Assembly (NCBI GenBank): GCA_017558825.1
Contig: JAFYTO010000014.1
Coordinates: 222,297-286,296 of the forward strand
Direction of reading: 5' to 3'
Length of the DNA: 64,000 nucleotides
Source of the DNA: Clostridia bacterium
GTDB lineage: Bacteria; Bacillota; Clostridia; Christensenellales; Borkfalkiaceae
The position numbers and the translations under genes are program-made. A model generated the notes under the pieces. It did not search any database. It had not been told where the DNA came from and worked only from the letters and a program-made list of their open reading frames with translations. The first letter of the stretch is position 1. Each line of letters starts with the position of its first letter. Below, in pieces: positions 1 to 9,319 of the stretch.

Positions 1-168
1 AAGCCCGTTAATAATAGCCAAAAGTTCCATGCGGTTATTAGTTGTTTCTACTTCCCCTCCGCTAATTTCCTTTTCTACACCTTTGTAGCTTAAAATTGCC
101 GCCCAACCGCCTACACCAGGGTTACCCGAGCAAGCGCCGTCAGTATAAATTTCAACTTGTTTTAACAT
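1..168 (-). CDS. rnhA: Ribonuclease HI, N-terminal part (runs off the left edge)
   Basis: Ribonuclease HI cuts the RNA strand of RNA-DNA hybrids. Only the first 56 codons are inside the window. Residues 6-26 form the typical first strand, with catalytic Asp10 in [11 protein letters not shown]. Glu48 in NNRMELLA is the second metal ligand. The later catalytic Asp residues lie outside the window. The ATG at 166-168 is preceded by a GGGG ribosome site about five bases upstream and by a near-perfect promoter. Family assignment is firm; whether the gene is complete cannot be seen. Confidence 0.93.
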   Translation of the reverse strand, partial: MLKQVEIYTDGACSGNPGVGGWAAILSYKGVEKEISGGEVETTNNRMELLAIINGL

Positions 169-195
169 AAAAACCCCAAAAATTAAACTATATTT

Positions 196-224
196 ATTAT
201 AATGCTTATAAATAAAATTGTCAA
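196..224 (-). promoter_or_regulatory. Sigma-A promoter of rnhA
   Basis: On the minus strand TTGACA (219-224) and TATAAT (196-201) are separated by exactly 17 bases, a full consensus match. It lies just upstream of the rnhA start. Confidence 0.85.
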
Positions 225-288
225 TAATAAATTAGTTAGGCAAAAACACCAAAATTTTGCAAATTTTAATATAAGCGCAAGTTTTTTG

Positions 289-317
289 TTGACTAAATTA
301 AAATTCTTTTGTATAAT
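289..317 (+). promoter_or_regulatory. Sigma-A promoter of tRNA-Trp
   Basis: TTGACT (289-294), a 17-base spacer and TATAAT (312-317) lie 18 bases upstream of the tRNA. The tRNA is thus its own short transcription unit, divergent from rnhA. Confidence 0.85.
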
Positions 318-335
318 TAGTAAGCAATTAAATTT

Positions 336-410
336 AGGGGAGTGGCTCAACGGTAGAGTAGCGGTCTCCAAAACCGTAGGTTGCGTGTTCGAATCGCGTC
401 TCCCCTGCCA
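336..410 (+). tRNA. tRNA-Trp (anticodon CCA)
   Basis: A complete cloverleaf: acceptor arms 336-342 and 400-406 pair perfectly over seven bases, the anticodon loop reads CTCCAAA giving CCA, the T-loop is TTCGAAT, the discriminator is G and the CCA end is encoded. A CCA anticodon reads only UGG, which agrees with UGA being a stop in this genome. Confidence 0.97.
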
Positions 411-412
411 AC

Positions 413-447
413 AAAAAAGAACGAAGTTTTTACTTCGTTCTTTTTTT
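413..447. terminator. Bidirectional terminator between tRNA-Trp and the ManA-kinase gene
   Basis: Inverted repeat with arms AAAGAACGAAGT and ACTTCGTTCTTT around a four-base loop, an A-run on the left and a T-run on the right. It serves the tRNA on the plus strand and can also end the minus-strand sugar gene. Confidence 0.85.
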
Positions 448-2278
448 AATCTATTAAAAGTGCTGCTGCACCAAGTAAACCTGCGGAATTTCCTAGCGTT
501 GCTGTCAAAATTTTTACTTGCGGACCTTTTGAGCCAGCGAATATGTTTTTGTTTAAAATGTCTTGTAACGGCTTAACTAAACTTTCGCCTTGGGCACTTA
601 CGCCACCGCCAAGCATAATAACTTCGGGGCGGAAAACGTTTGCAATATTAGTTAGCCCTACCGCCAATGCGTTAATATAATTATCAACTATTTGTTTTGC
701 AGTTTCGTCAATTTCCGCAAAATCAAACGCGGTTTTGCCATCAACATTTTCAAGTGAGCCAATTTGCCACATTTTGCTATCTTTATTATTGAACATTGCT
801 CGCTTTGTATCGCGTATTAAAGCAGTTGCAGATGCATAAGCTTCTAAACAACCTTTTCTACCGCAAGTACACTCTTCGCCACCCGCCATAATAACGCTAT
901 GGCCAAGTTCCGCACCCGCACCGCGCGTACCTTCAAAGAGTTTGCCGTCTATAATAATTCCACCGCCAACACCCGTTCCAAGAGTAACTAAAACGGTATT
1001 GTTATAGTTTTTACCGCACCCAAATTTCGTTTCGCCAAGAGCGGCAACGTTAGCATCGTTTGCAATTTTTACAGGTAAACCTGTAAGAGCTTCAACTTCG
1101 CCTGCAATTTTAAAGTCGTACCAATCAAGATTATTTGAGTATATTACCAATCCGTTTTGGCTATCTATCATACCCGGTACGCCTATACCAACGCCAACCA
1201 CGTCATTACTTGTTAAATTTGCGCTTTTAAAGAGAGATTTTACAAGATTTGCAATGTTTAAAGCAACGGACTTATCGCCCTTTTGGCTTTCTGTTGGAAC
1301 TTTGCTACTACATAAAATATTGCCAAGGTCATCAACAATACCACCTTTAATAAACGTTCCACCAAGGTCTATGCCTACGTAATATTTACGAATTTCAGTT
1401 AACAAAATTTCTACGTTTCCTTTTATTATATATTCTTTTGAATTTGCGGGCACAAAATAACTGTCGCCCTTAGTTAAAACCTGCCCGTCAATTGTGCCAC
1501 TACCACCAATGCAAGTTACGCATTGAAAACTGTTTTTAGGGGCTAAAACAAGGTCATTACCGCAAAGTTTTTTAACTGTAAAGTATTTGCTTGCGCCCAC
1601 AGTTTGACCGCTTAAAACGGTGTTTACGTGCTTATTTAAATTAGTTACTTTTAAGGCTTTATCAATATGAAGTTCGCGTTGCTTGCCCGTTTTATCAACT
1701 CTGCCATAGTCGTAAACACGATACGTTAAATTGCTGTTTTGTTGAATTTCACAAATTAAACAACCCTTACCTATTGCGTGCACCGTTCCAGACGGAATAA
1801 AGTAACATTCCCCAGCTTTTACGGAATAAAAATTTAAAAGCTCAGTTAAGCGATTTTCTTTTATTGCGGTTTCATACTCACGTTTAGTTACATCATTTTT
1901 AAAGCCTAAGTAAATGCCAGCACCCTCTTCAGCTTCAACAATATACCACATTTCCGTTTTGCCAAACGAATTTTCATGTTTTAAAGCGTAATCATCGCTT
2001 GGGTGAACTTGAATAGATAAGTTTTGCTTAGCATCAATAAATTTTATAAGCACTGGAAAAAAAGGAAAACCTTTAACGTTTTCCCCTAATTCATTTTGAG
2101 TTACGGTTTCTAAAAGCGTTTTTCCGTTTTCAAGTTTTGTTAAACCATCATTGTGAAAAGAAAGTTCCCAACTTTCCGCACAAGGCAATTTGTCTGTTTT
2201 TTTGCCGTAATTTTTTATTAAGTTTTCGCCACCCCAAACATAATCTTTACATTCGGGATACAACTTACTAATTTGCAT
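446..2278 (-). CDS. Fused class I mannose-6-phosphate isomerase and ROK-family sugar kinase
   Basis: A 610-residue two-domain protein. Residues 1-295 are a cupin-type mannose-6-phosphate isomerase with the expected zinc ligands Q90, H92, E109 and H168. Residues 298-610 are a ROK kinase, glucokinase-like, with GIDLGGT near 302, GIGVPG, NDAN, the GTGVGGG loop and a zinc site made by H460 and CTCGRKGC. The pair would interconvert fructose-6-P and mannose-6-P and phosphorylate a free hexose in the cytoplasm. The ATG at 2276-2278 follows AAAGGGA, so it is preferred over a TTG 15 bases upstream. The reading frame passes through the junction without a stop. It is last in an operon after methylglyoxal synthase. 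Sugar specificity is inferred. Confidence 0.88.
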   Translation of the reverse strand: MQISKLYPECKDYVWGGENLIKNYGKKTDKLPCAESWELSFHNDGLTKLENGKTLLETVTQNELGENVKGFPFFPVLIKFIDAKQNLSIQVHPSDDYALKHENSFGKTEMWYIVEAEEGAGIYLGFKNDVTKREYETAIKENRLTELLNFYSVKAGECYFIPSGTVHAIGKGCLICEIQQNSNLTYRVYDYGRVDKTGKQRELHIDKALKVTNLNKHVNTVLSGQTVGASKYFTVKKLCGNDLVLAPKNSFQCVTCIGGSGTIDGQVLTKGDSYFVPANSKEYIIKGNVEILLTEIRKYYVGIDLGGTFIKGGIVDDLGNILCSSKVPTESQKGDKSVALNIANLVKSLFKSANLTSNDVVGVGIGVPGMIDSQNGLVIYSNNLDWYDFKIAGEVEALTGLPVKIANDANVAALGETKFGCGKNYNNTVLVTLGTGVGGGIIIDGKLFEGTRGAGAELGHSVIMAGGEECTCGRKGCLEAYASATALIRDTKRAMFNNKDSKMWQIGSLENVDGKTAFDFAEIDETAKQIVDNYINALAVGLTNIANVFRPEVIMLGGGVSAQGESLVKPLQDILNKNIFAGSKGPQVKILTATLGNSAGLLGAAALLID

Positions 2279-2311
2279 TTTTCCCTTTAACAATTTACTT
2301 AGTAAATTGAA

Positions 2312-2698
2312 TTAATTAAATTTTAATAAATTTGACGTTATAACATAGTCAGCCGTAGCAATGTTCGTTGCAATAGGAACGTTATAAAGTACGGCAATTC
2401 TTAAAAGCGCCTTAACGTCTGGGTCGTGTGGTTGAGCAGTTAAAGGGTCACATAAGAAAATAATAAAACCTATTTCGCCTTCCGCTACTTTTGCGCCAAT
2501 TTGTTGGTCGCCACCGAGTGGGCCAGACATAAAACCTTCAACTGTTAACCCTGTATATTCTTCAATTCTTTTTGCGGTTGTACCCGTACCGCAAAGTTTA
2601 AAATTCTTTAAAACGTCTTTATTTTTAAGCGCCCACTCAACAATTTCTTGCTTTTTACCATCATGGGCAATAAGCGCTATTTTTTTAAGTTTTTCCAT
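2312..2698 (-). CDS. mgsA: Methylglyoxal synthase
   Basis: Converts dihydroxyacetone phosphate to methylglyoxal and phosphate, a bypass that relieves sugar-phosphate build-up. At 128 residues it is the normal single-domain length. It shows the family pattern ALIAHDGKK near the N-terminus, GTTA for phosphate binding, [11 protein letters not shown] and the [12 protein letters not shown] block with catalytic Asp and His. Its ATG overlaps the stop of the upstream hydrolase as TAATG, so translation is probably coupled. Its place before a sugar isomerase-kinase fits control of glycolytic overflow. Confidence 0.95.
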   Translation of the reverse strand: MEKLKKIALIAHDGKKQEIVEWALKNKDVLKNFKLCGTGTTAKRIEEYTGLTVEGFMSGPLGGDQQIGAKVAEGEIGFIIFLCDPLTAQPHDPDVKALLRIAVLYNVPIATNIATADYVITSNLLKFN

Positions 2699-3792
2699 TA
2701 TTTAACTACCTTTTTTAATACTTTTAATATGGCTTTTGCAATATAGTAAAAGCCTAAATCGTTAGGGTGCACACCGTCAACAAAAGCGTTTTGTTTTTCA
2801 CTAACGGGAATAATTTTTTGCCCGTCAATAAAGTAAACGTTTTTATCGCCGTTTGCTACTGCTTTCAAGTAAGTTTCTTTTATAATATCACGGCGCTTTA
2901 ACCTATTAACGTAATCGCGCTCGTCAGTAGCGGAAACCAAAATTATAGGCGTTTCTTTATGAGTTGACCTAAACTCGCTATACAAATAGTAGTGAGTATC
3001 TTGTAAGTATTCAACGCTTGGTGCGTTATGGTCATAGTCACATACAAAAACGCTACAATCAACGGTTTTCATATACTCAACCATTTGCTTGCGTGCCTTA
3101 CCGTTACCGCTATAACCTAAATTTAAAAAGTCAATATTAGTTTTCTTTTCAATTAAAGATTGATATGCGTTATCAGGCCTTGAAGCGCAACCGCCTTGGG
3201 TTACTGAACTACCGTAGTAAAGAATTGGTTTTAAATTTTTGTAAGGCTTGCCTTTGCCAAATTTTGAACCTTTATCAAAGGCAATATAAACTTCCGTAAT
3301 AAAGTCTTGATAGCAAGGAAAATAAAGCGTAAAATACTTATACTTGCCGTCTTGCTCTTCTTTTACTTTGCGCGTGTCAGTATATGAAACGGAACAGTCT
3401 TTTGCAAAGCTTGGCGTAAACGTACAGTGATATTTTAACTTACCGCCTTTTTCGTGTTCCATTAAAACAAAACCGCAAGAGCCTGTAAGTGGCATGTGGC
3501 GCATTCTTGTAATTTGCCTATATTTAACAAAAATTGAAACTGTTGTAGAAGTTGTTTTAAACCTTAACCTACCGCCTGCCGTGTTAGTATTCAACACCTC
3601 AACGCCGTATGCAATGCTTTTAGCCACGTTATAAGGCGCGCGTACGAAAGTTTGATTTTCATTATCGTAAGAAACGCCGTAAAGGTCAAATTTAGGGTCT
3701 AAAACTGAATAAAGTTCTTTATTCGAAAAGTCAACTTCATTATCTTTAAAATTTTCATCTATTTGCGAAATATCAACTTTCTTAAATTCCAT
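2698..3792 (-). CDS. SGNH/GDSL-type hydrolase with N-terminal accessory domain
   Basis: A 364-residue probable esterase. The C-terminal half has the SGNH blocks: GSSVTQGG near 194 (nucleophile Ser), LGYSGNG near 225 (oxyanion Gly and Asn) and DGVHPNDLG near 340 (catalytic Asp and His). The first 180 residues look like the beta-sandwich found before such catalytic domains in carbohydrate esterases. There is no signal peptide, so it should act in the cytoplasm. AGAGGGGA overlaps the end of the upstream HD gene and sets the start. It sits beside a putative glycosidase, which suggests removal of acyl groups from imported sugars (inference). A second SGNH gene lies at 56462-57487. Confidence 0.82.
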   Translation of the reverse strand: MEFKKVDISQIDENFKDNEVDFSNKELYSVLDPKFDLYGVSYDNENQTFVRAPYNVAKSIAYGVEVLNTNTAGGRLRFKTTSTTVSIFVKYRQITRMRHMPLTGSCGFVLMEHEKGGKLKYHCTFTPSFAKDCSVSYTDTRKVKEEQDGKYKYFTLYFPCYQDFITEVYIAFDKGSKFGKGKPYKNLKPILYYGSSVTQGGCASRPDNAYQSLIEKKTNIDFLNLGYSGNGKARKQMVEYMKTVDCSVFVCDYDHNAPSVEYLQDTHYYLYSEFRSTHKETPIILVSATDERDYVNRLKRRDIIKETYLKAVANGDKNVYFIDGQKIIPVSEKQNAFVDGVHPNDLGFYYIAKAILKVLKKVVK

Positions 3793-3793
3793 A

Positions 3794-4378
3794 CTATTCC
3801 CCTCTATGCTCGTCTAAATAAGTTGCCTCAAGGTCGCTAACGTGAAGCAAAACAGTAAGTGGAAATTTAGCAAAAGCTTCGCTAATAGACCCGTCTCCAC
3901 CCTTAAAGCGTGTATCAAAACCACCCATATGCCAGTTAATTGCAAGGGCTTCCTCACGCGTTAAACGGATAAAACCGTTTACAATGTAAACGGACTTTTC
4001 GCCATGGCCGTATGGTAAAACCTCATCTTTTACATAATATGGCTTTTGAACCCACACACCGTTTTCTTTAACGTTTTTAACGTCTTGTTTATAAAAATCA
4101 ATTTTACATAAGTCGTGAAGCAGTGAAACAATAGCAATAGTTTCGTTAGAAAATACGCTTTCATAACTTGTTCCATACTCGTTTTTAATATTTTTTAAAA
4201 GCCTTTTGTAAACGTTAACACTATGTTCAACCAAACCGCCCTCGTAAGCACAATGATATTTTGTGCTTGCAGGGGTAGTAAAAAAATTGCTGTTTAATAA
4301 ATATTGACGTAACTTATCAGCACCGTCACGCTTAATATTAGCGTCAAAAATTGACAAAAATTCTTCTTTAAAACTCAT
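3794..4378 (-). CDS. HD-domain phosphohydrolase-like protein
   Basis: A 194-residue protein with an HD metal-binding domain: GGLVEHSVNVY supplies the first His, LLHDLCKID the HD doublet and YGHGEKS a following His. Such proteins are phosphohydrolases or nucleases; the substrate cannot be told from sequence. The chosen ATG lies one base after the stop of the glycosidase-like gene, suggesting translational coupling; a TTG ten codons upstream would overlap that gene and has no better ribosome site. It is in one operon with sugar-related genes. Confidence 0.7.
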   Translation of the reverse strand: MSFKEEFLSIFDANIKRDGADKLRQYLLNSNFFTTPASTKYHCAYEGGLVEHSVNVYKRLLKNIKNEYGTSYESVFSNETIAIVSLLHDLCKIDFYKQDVKNVKENGVWVQKPYYVKDEVLPYGHGEKSVYIVNGFIRLTREEALAINWHMGGFDTRFKGGDGSISEAFAKFPLTVLLHVSDLEATYLDEHRGE

Positions 4379-4379
4379 A

Positions 4380-6428
4380 TTATTTAGAATACCTTTCAAA
4401 GTAATCAAGTTCTACGTTCATCATATAGTCCATTTGCTTAAGCTTCCAATTGACCATATCTACACCACCAACGTAAAGCATAGATGGTTCAAAACCAAGA
4501 GTGCTGTCTTTTTTAAGGTGTTTAATAGCCTTTAAGCAGTTAGCCTTTTCAGCCTCGGCAATAGCTCTAATTTTCTTACATAAATTAGCCATTTTCGCCT
4601 TTGTTTCAGCGTGGCGAAGATAGAATTTAAGGTTTGTAAACTTTTTAACGTTAATCGTAGTTTTAATACAGCAAACAAGGTATTCGCCAAGGTTAATAAG
4701 GCGGTTAAGTTCGCTATTTTTAAGCGCGCGCATTTTCTTAATACCGCTATTATATAAAACAACCATCTTTTCAAGCATTCTTAATTCTGCATGGTGGCGA
4801 AGTGAATATGGCCAACTTTCATCACTAATACCAAAGTTAATGTAGTTGCCAAATTCAGCGTATGTTGGAGCCCAAATGTTAATACCGTTAGCAGCACCTT
4901 CAAGTTTTGGTGGTTGAAGCGGTTTAATTAAGCAGAACGGATATGCAGGACCGTTTCTAAACGGACCGTATTGTTCTTCTACCGTTGGAGGCATAAGCGC
5001 AATAGCTTCGCTCCAATCGTTGAGCGCATCTTTAAGTTCGTCACAGTGGCAACCAAACGCCTCGTCAAGCGCCAAATTGAGATTTGCTTCGTAGTCATCA
5101 CTCATAAAGCAAAGTTGGTTGAGCCTTGAAATAAAGCTTGGGAATAAGCCCATATGATGGCTTTCCATAAGACCTGATAAACCGTATTTTTTGCGTGCAT
5201 CATTGATAGCATCACAACGTTTAATCCACGCTTGTGGAGCAGGAACGTAAGGAGCAGTACCATAGTCCCAAGTTCTACCGCAAGTGTTAGTCATAGCGTA
5301 AAGTTTAATACCGCGTTCTTTAGCAATTTCAGCCTCGCTTAAGAAATATTCGCCAGCGTTAGTTCTTGTTAAAGAATAGTCTGAAACGCCCTCTTCAATA
5401 CCTTCAATTTCATAGTGTTGGAACATTTCAAAGGTAACCTCAAGCGTAACGTCAGTAGGCATATTTTTAATAAGTTCAATTCTCGCTTCTTTTGGACAAT
5501 AACCCCAGTTGTATGTCCAGAAAATAATATCGGCATCTTCTTTAAACTTTCTAATGCTCTTCTTTACCGCTTCAATCCATTGTGGATAGTCACTGCAAGG
5601 GAACCAACCTGGAGTTGGAACGCCAACAGGAATATTATCTTCCGGCTCAACTTCTACAGGGTGATGAGCAACTCTAGGGTCTTTGCTATCAAATTCAACT
5701 GACTCACCAACTAAAATAATACCCTTAAAACCAGGACAGCTCTTAAATACTAAACCGTAAGTAGAATCCATTCTTTCATCACAGTCAGGAGCGGTAACGT
5801 CTACAAAGTTATTAAAATATGCAAAGGCATAAACGTCAATACCAAATTTTTCCGCACGTTTAACAAGGTCGTTAAAGTCAGTGTGGTTATTTGCAGAACG
5901 TGACGCGTCCGCACCGTTAGAATAAACTATAATAGCATCGTAACCGTGATGAGCAATATTAGAAAGGTATGCATCAGGAAAATCGTCCATAGCGTAACCA
6001 GAGTGCACCATTCTTGGTGAGAAAGGCAAGTCGTATTTAATAACGCCCTTTGTTAAAACAGGTGCACGTTTTGCAGTCATTAAAAGTTCTAAATGAAAAA
6101 TACCTTGTTGGCAACTTTTATAAGTGTCACCTTTAACAATAATTTCATTATCTTTAATTTCTATTTCAAAAGAGCGTGCTTTTAAAGGCGCTAAAACAGC
6201 TTTAATAGCAAACCCTACAACGTCACTAGTTATTTCAGCACTAATACCCATAGCCTTTTTAAGATAGGTTTTAAGGTCTTTTAAAGCATTGTCTGCAACA
6301 ACGTTGCCAGTTTGAATTAAATAAACGAGGTTTGGAAGTGAAATTTCATTTTCTTTAACCTCACACTCTTTTCTTATATTTTTAGGAAAATAATCTAAAA
6401 GTTCTTTTCTAAAATCAAAATCTGCCAT
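4380..6428 (-). CDS. Putative glycoside hydrolase, GH20-like N-terminal fold plus TIM barrel
   Basis: A 682-residue protein without signal peptide. Residues about 25-130 resemble the zincin-like domain that precedes the catalytic barrel in hexosaminidase-type enzymes. Residues about 135-480 read as a TIM barrel: it opens with SPRMVHSGYAMDDFPDAYL and contains GIILVGESVEF and LMESHHMG with candidate acidic catalytic residues. Residues about 500-682 are mostly helical. I could not assign a known family with certainty. GAGGA eight bases before the ATG at 6426-6428 fixes the start; in-frame upstream codons lie inside the rny terminator. It heads the operon with the HD protein, SGNH hydrolase, mgsA and the isomerase-kinase. 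Confidence 0.6.
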   Translation of the reverse strand: MADFDFRKELLDYFPKNIRKECEVKENEISLPNLVYLIQTGNVVADNALKDLKTYLKKAMGISAEITSDVVGFAIKAVLAPLKARSFEIEIKDNEIIVKGDTYKSCQQGIFHLELLMTAKRAPVLTKGVIKYDLPFSPRMVHSGYAMDDFPDAYLSNIAHHGYDAIIVYSNGADASRSANNHTDFNDLVKRAEKFGIDVYAFAYFNNFVDVTAPDCDERMDSTYGLVFKSCPGFKGIILVGESVEFDSKDPRVAHHPVEVEPEDNIPVGVPTPGWFPCSDYPQWIEAVKKSIRKFKEDADIIFWTYNWGYCPKEARIELIKNMPTDVTLEVTFEMFQHYEIEGIEEGVSDYSLTRTNAGEYFLSEAEIAKERGIKLYAMTNTCGRTWDYGTAPYVPAPQAWIKRCDAINDARKKYGLSGLMESHHMGLFPSFISRLNQLCFMSDDYEANLNLALDEAFGCHCDELKDALNDWSEAIALMPPTVEEQYGPFRNGPAYPFCLIKPLQPPKLEGAANGINIWAPTYAEFGNYINFGISDESWPYSLRHHAELRMLEKMVVLYNSGIKKMRALKNSELNRLINLGEYLVCCIKTTINVKKFTNLKFYLRHAETKAKMANLCKKIRAIAEAEKANCLKAIKHLKKDSTLGFEPSMLYVGGVDMVNWKLKQMDYMMNVELDYFERYSK

Positions 6429-6457
6429 AAATTTATCCTCTTGTTTTTTATTTTTAC

Positions 6458-6490
6458 AAAAACCAACCTGCATAAACAAGTTGGTTTTTT
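6458..6490 (-). terminator. Terminator after rny
   Basis: Arms AAAAACCAAC (6458-6467) and GTTGGTTTTT (6480-6489) around a 12-base loop. It separates rny from the glycosidase operon, for which I see no separate strong promoter, so part of that transcription may be read-through. Confidence 0.75.
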
Positions 6491-6493
6491 ATT

Positions 6494-8092
6494 TTATTTT
6501 GCGTATTCTACACTGCGCGATTCTCTTATAACGTTAACCTTAATTTGACCTGGATATTCCATAGATTCTTCAATCTTTTTAGCAATATCTTTAGCAAGGA
6601 ACATAGCCTTACTATCGTCAATTTGTTCAGGTTTAACTATAACGCGCACTTCTCTACCCGCTTGGATAGCATAAGCTTTTTCAACGCCCTTAAAGTCAGT
6701 AGCAATGTCTTCAAGTTGTTCAAGACGTTTAACGTAGTTTGTCTCAATTTCTTTTCTTGCACCTGGTCTAACGCCAGAAATAGCGTCTGCCGCTTGAACT
6801 AAAACAGCTTCAATGCATCTTGGCTCAACGTCACCGTGGTGAGATTCAATACAGTTGATAACAAATCTATTTTCTTTATACTTTTTAGCGAGTTCCACAC
6901 CCAAATGAATATGTGTGCCTTCGTTTTCAAAGTCAACGGCTTTACCAATATCGTGTAATAAACCACCGCGTTTAGCAAGGTTAACGTCAACTCCAAGTTC
7001 TTGAGCAAGCAAACCTGCAATATGCGCAACTTCAAGCGAGTGTTTTAAAACGTTTTGACCGTAACTAGTTCTAAACTTTAACTTACCTAAAATTTTAATA
7101 AGTTCAGGGTGAACGCCGAATAAGCCCATTTCAAACACTGCACTCTCGCCAGATTCTTTGATAATAGTATCTAATTCTTTTTTAACCTTATCAACGGTTT
7201 CCTCAATTCTTGTTGGTTGAATTCTACCGTCACTAATAAGTTTTTCAAGCGCTCTACGAGCAACTTCACGCCTTACAGGGTCGAAGCCAGAAGCTACTAC
7301 AACTTCAGGCGTATCGTCAATAATTAAGCGAATACCAGTTGCATTTTCAAGTGCAGTAATGTTACGACCTTCCCTACCAATTAAACGAGCTTTCATATCA
7401 TCGTTTGGTATTGAAATTGTTGTAACAGTAAGTTCATTACTTTGGTCAACGGCACAGCGTTGAATTGCAAGGCTTATAATTTCTTTAGCTTTTTTATCAG
7501 CCTCGTCTTTAGCTTGTTGTTCAGCGTTTCTCACATAGATTGACGCTTCTTTTCTAGCATCGTCTTTAACTTCTTCAATAATCATTGACTTTGCTTCTTC
7601 AGTAGTCATTTGCGCAACTTTTTCAAGTTCTTGAACAAATAATTCGTGTTGCGTTTCCAACTTTTCAACAAGCTCGTCAGCTTCACGTTGCTTCTTTTCT
7701 AAAGTTTTTGCAAGTTCTTCTACTTCTTCAGTTCTACGAAGTAACGTAGCGTCTTTTTTGTTTAAAGTTTCGTCTTTTTGATTAAGGCGTTGCTCCATAC
7801 GTTGGAGTTCAGCTCTCTTTTCCTTTGATTCGCGTTCAAAGTCAGTTCTAAGTTTAAGTTCCTGTTCCTTTGCTTCAACTATAGCTTCTTTTTTAAGTGC
7901 TTTACATTCATTTTCGGCATCAGCCTTCATTTTATCAATGAGTTTTTTAGTTTGTGCAATTTTACCGTTGCGAACAACGTGTAATAAAACGTAAACGATT
8001 GCAGCGCCAACTAGTAAACCAATAGCACCTGCAATTATTGTGCCTAAATTCACTTGTGAAGAGAGTAACAGGAAGGTTGAATTTTGTAACAT
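6494..8092 (-). CDS. rny: Ribonuclease Y
   Basis: Membrane-anchored endoribonuclease that starts mRNA decay in Firmicutes. Order of parts: one transmembrane helix at residues about 14-38, a long charged coiled coil to about 200, a KH RNA-binding domain with IGREGRNI near 230, and an HD domain with [12 protein letters not shown] and [10 protein letters not shown] near 350. At 532 residues it is slightly longer than the usual 510-520. GGAGGG eight bases before the ATG at 8090-8092 selects this start over an in-frame ATG five codons upstream. It has its own promoter and lies downstream of recA, as in many Firmicutes. Confidence 0.96.
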   Translation of the reverse strand: MLQNSTFLLLSSQVNLGTIIAGAIGLLVGAAIVYVLLHVVRNGKIAQTKKLIDKMKADAENECKALKKEAIVEAKEQELKLRTDFERESKEKRAELQRMEQRLNQKDETLNKKDATLLRRTEEVEELAKTLEKKQREADELVEKLETQHELFVQELEKVAQMTTEEAKSMIIEEVKDDARKEASIYVRNAEQQAKDEADKKAKEIISLAIQRCAVDQSNELTVTTISIPNDDMKARLIGREGRNITALENATGIRLIIDDTPEVVVASGFDPVRREVARRALEKLISDGRIQPTRIEETVDKVKKELDTIIKESGESAVFEMGLFGVHPELIKILGKLKFRTSYGQNVLKHSLEVAHIAGLLAQELGVDVNLAKRGGLLHDIGKAVDFENEGTHIHLGVELAKKYKENRFVINCIESHHGDVEPRCIEAVLVQAADAISGVRPGARKEIETNYVKRLEQLEDIATDFKGVEKAYAIQAGREVRVIVKPEQIDDSKAMFLAKDIAKKIEESMEYPGQIKVNVIRESRSVEYAK

Positions 8093-8196
8093 AAAATTAC
8101 CCTCCATTTAATAAAAATAAATTATAGAAATAAGCCAACTTTTAATTGCTGTTTAAAAATATAAGCATAAAAGTCAACATTTTTTCACTATAATAC

Positions 8197-8225
8197 ATTT
8201 TATATTAAAAAAGCTTGATTGTCAA
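8197..8225 (-). promoter_or_regulatory. Sigma-A promoter of rny
   Basis: Minus-strand TTGACA (8220-8225), 17-base spacer, TAAAAT (8197-8202). The transcript has a leader of roughly 100 AT-rich bases before the GGAGGG site. Confidence 0.8.
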
Positions 8226-8263
8226 TATAATTTTTAAAATAAATATATAAATATATTTAGCAA

Positions 8264-8297
8264 AAAAAATAAGCGTGTCACTTCACGCTTATTTTTT
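8264..8297. terminator. Terminator after recA
   Basis: Fourteen-base arms AAAAAATAAGCGTG and CACGCTTATTTTTT with a six-base loop, six bases after the recA stop. Symmetric A and T runs. Confidence 0.88.
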
Positions 8298-8302
8298 ATA
8301 TC

Positions 8303-9295
8303 CTAGTTATTTGAATTAAAAGCTACCCTTATTTTTTCTTCTAATTCTTTTTTGAATTCTACGTTTTCAGTAATATAATCTTTAGCCTTTTCTCTGCCTT
8401 GAGCAAATTTATCTCCATTATAACTAAACCAAGCACCAGACTTTTGAATAATATCAAATTCAACACCAAGGTCAAGTAAGCAACCTTCTTGAGAAATACC
8501 CTTACCGTAAATAATATCAAACTCAGCGGTTTTAAATGGTGGAGCAACTTTATTTTTTACAATTTTTGCTTTTGTTCTATTACCAATTAAACCTTCAGTA
8601 TCTTTTAAAGCATCAGCCTTTCTAACGTCAATTCTAATACTTGCATAGAATTTAAGCGCCTTGCCGCCAGGTGTAACTTCAGGATTACCAAACATAATGC
8701 CAACCTTTTCACGGAGTTGGTTAATGAATATAACACAAGTTTTACTCTTATTTGTAATACCTGTAAGCTTTCTTAAAGCTTGTGACATAAGCCTTGCTTG
8801 TAAACCAACGTGTTGGTCGCCCATATCGCCCTCAATTTCAGCTTTAGGAGTGAGTGCTGCAACAGAGTCAATAACTAAAATATCTACCGCACCACTTCTA
8901 ACTAAACTTTCAGTAATGTCAAGTGCTTGTTCGCCAGTATCTGGCTGAGAAACGTATAAATCTTCTAAATTAACGCCTAATTTTTGCGCATAAGAAGGGT
9001 CTAACGCATGCTCAGCATCAATAAACGCAGCTATACCGCCAGCCTTTTGAGTTTCAGCAATTATGTGAAGTGCTACCGTTGTTTTACCAGATGATTCAGG
9101 ACCGTAAATTTCAACTATACGTCCACGTGGAACACCGCCAACACCAAGGGCAAGGTCAAGCGATAAACAGCCCGTTGGAATAACTTCAACGTTAATGTCT
9201 GCCGCGCCAGAGCCAAGCTTCATAATTGCGCCTTTGCCATATTGCTTTTCAATTTGGTTTAACACCTGTTCAAGTGCCTTTTGTTTTTCATCCAT
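8303..9295 (-). CDS. recA: Recombinase RecA
   Basis: ATP-dependent strand-exchange protein for homologous recombination and SOS induction. Walker A GPESSGKT is at 65-72, Walker B around LVIDSVAAL, and the L2 region contains [15 protein letters not shown]. At 330 residues it is short because the acidic C-terminal tail found in most RecA proteins is nearly absent. AGAGGA eight bases before the ATG sets the start. It lies 24 bases after the cinA stop, so it is the last gene of the rimO-cinA-recA run. No LexA box was recognised directly upstream. Confidence 0.98.
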   Translation of the reverse strand: MDEKQKALEQVLNQIEKQYGKGAIMKLGSGAADINVEVIPTGCLSLDLALGVGGVPRGRIVEIYGPESSGKTTVALHIIAETQKAGGIAAFIDAEHALDPSYAQKLGVNLEDLYVSQPDTGEQALDITESLVRSGAVDILVIDSVAALTPKAEIEGDMGDQHVGLQARLMSQALRKLTGITNKSKTCVIFINQLREKVGIMFGNPEVTPGGKALKFYASIRIDVRKADALKDTEGLIGNRTKAKIVKNKVAPPFKTAEFDIIYGKGISQEGCLLDLGVEFDIIQKSGAWFSYNGDKFAQGREKAKDYITENVEFKKELEEKIRVAFNSNN

Positions 9296-9319
9296 ATTTA
9301 TATCCTCTTAAAATTTTTT

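Noticed and set aside
202..576. Plus-strand open frame across the tRNA-Trp
   Set aside because: It covers the promoter, tRNA, terminator and the end of the opposite gene; clearly not coding.
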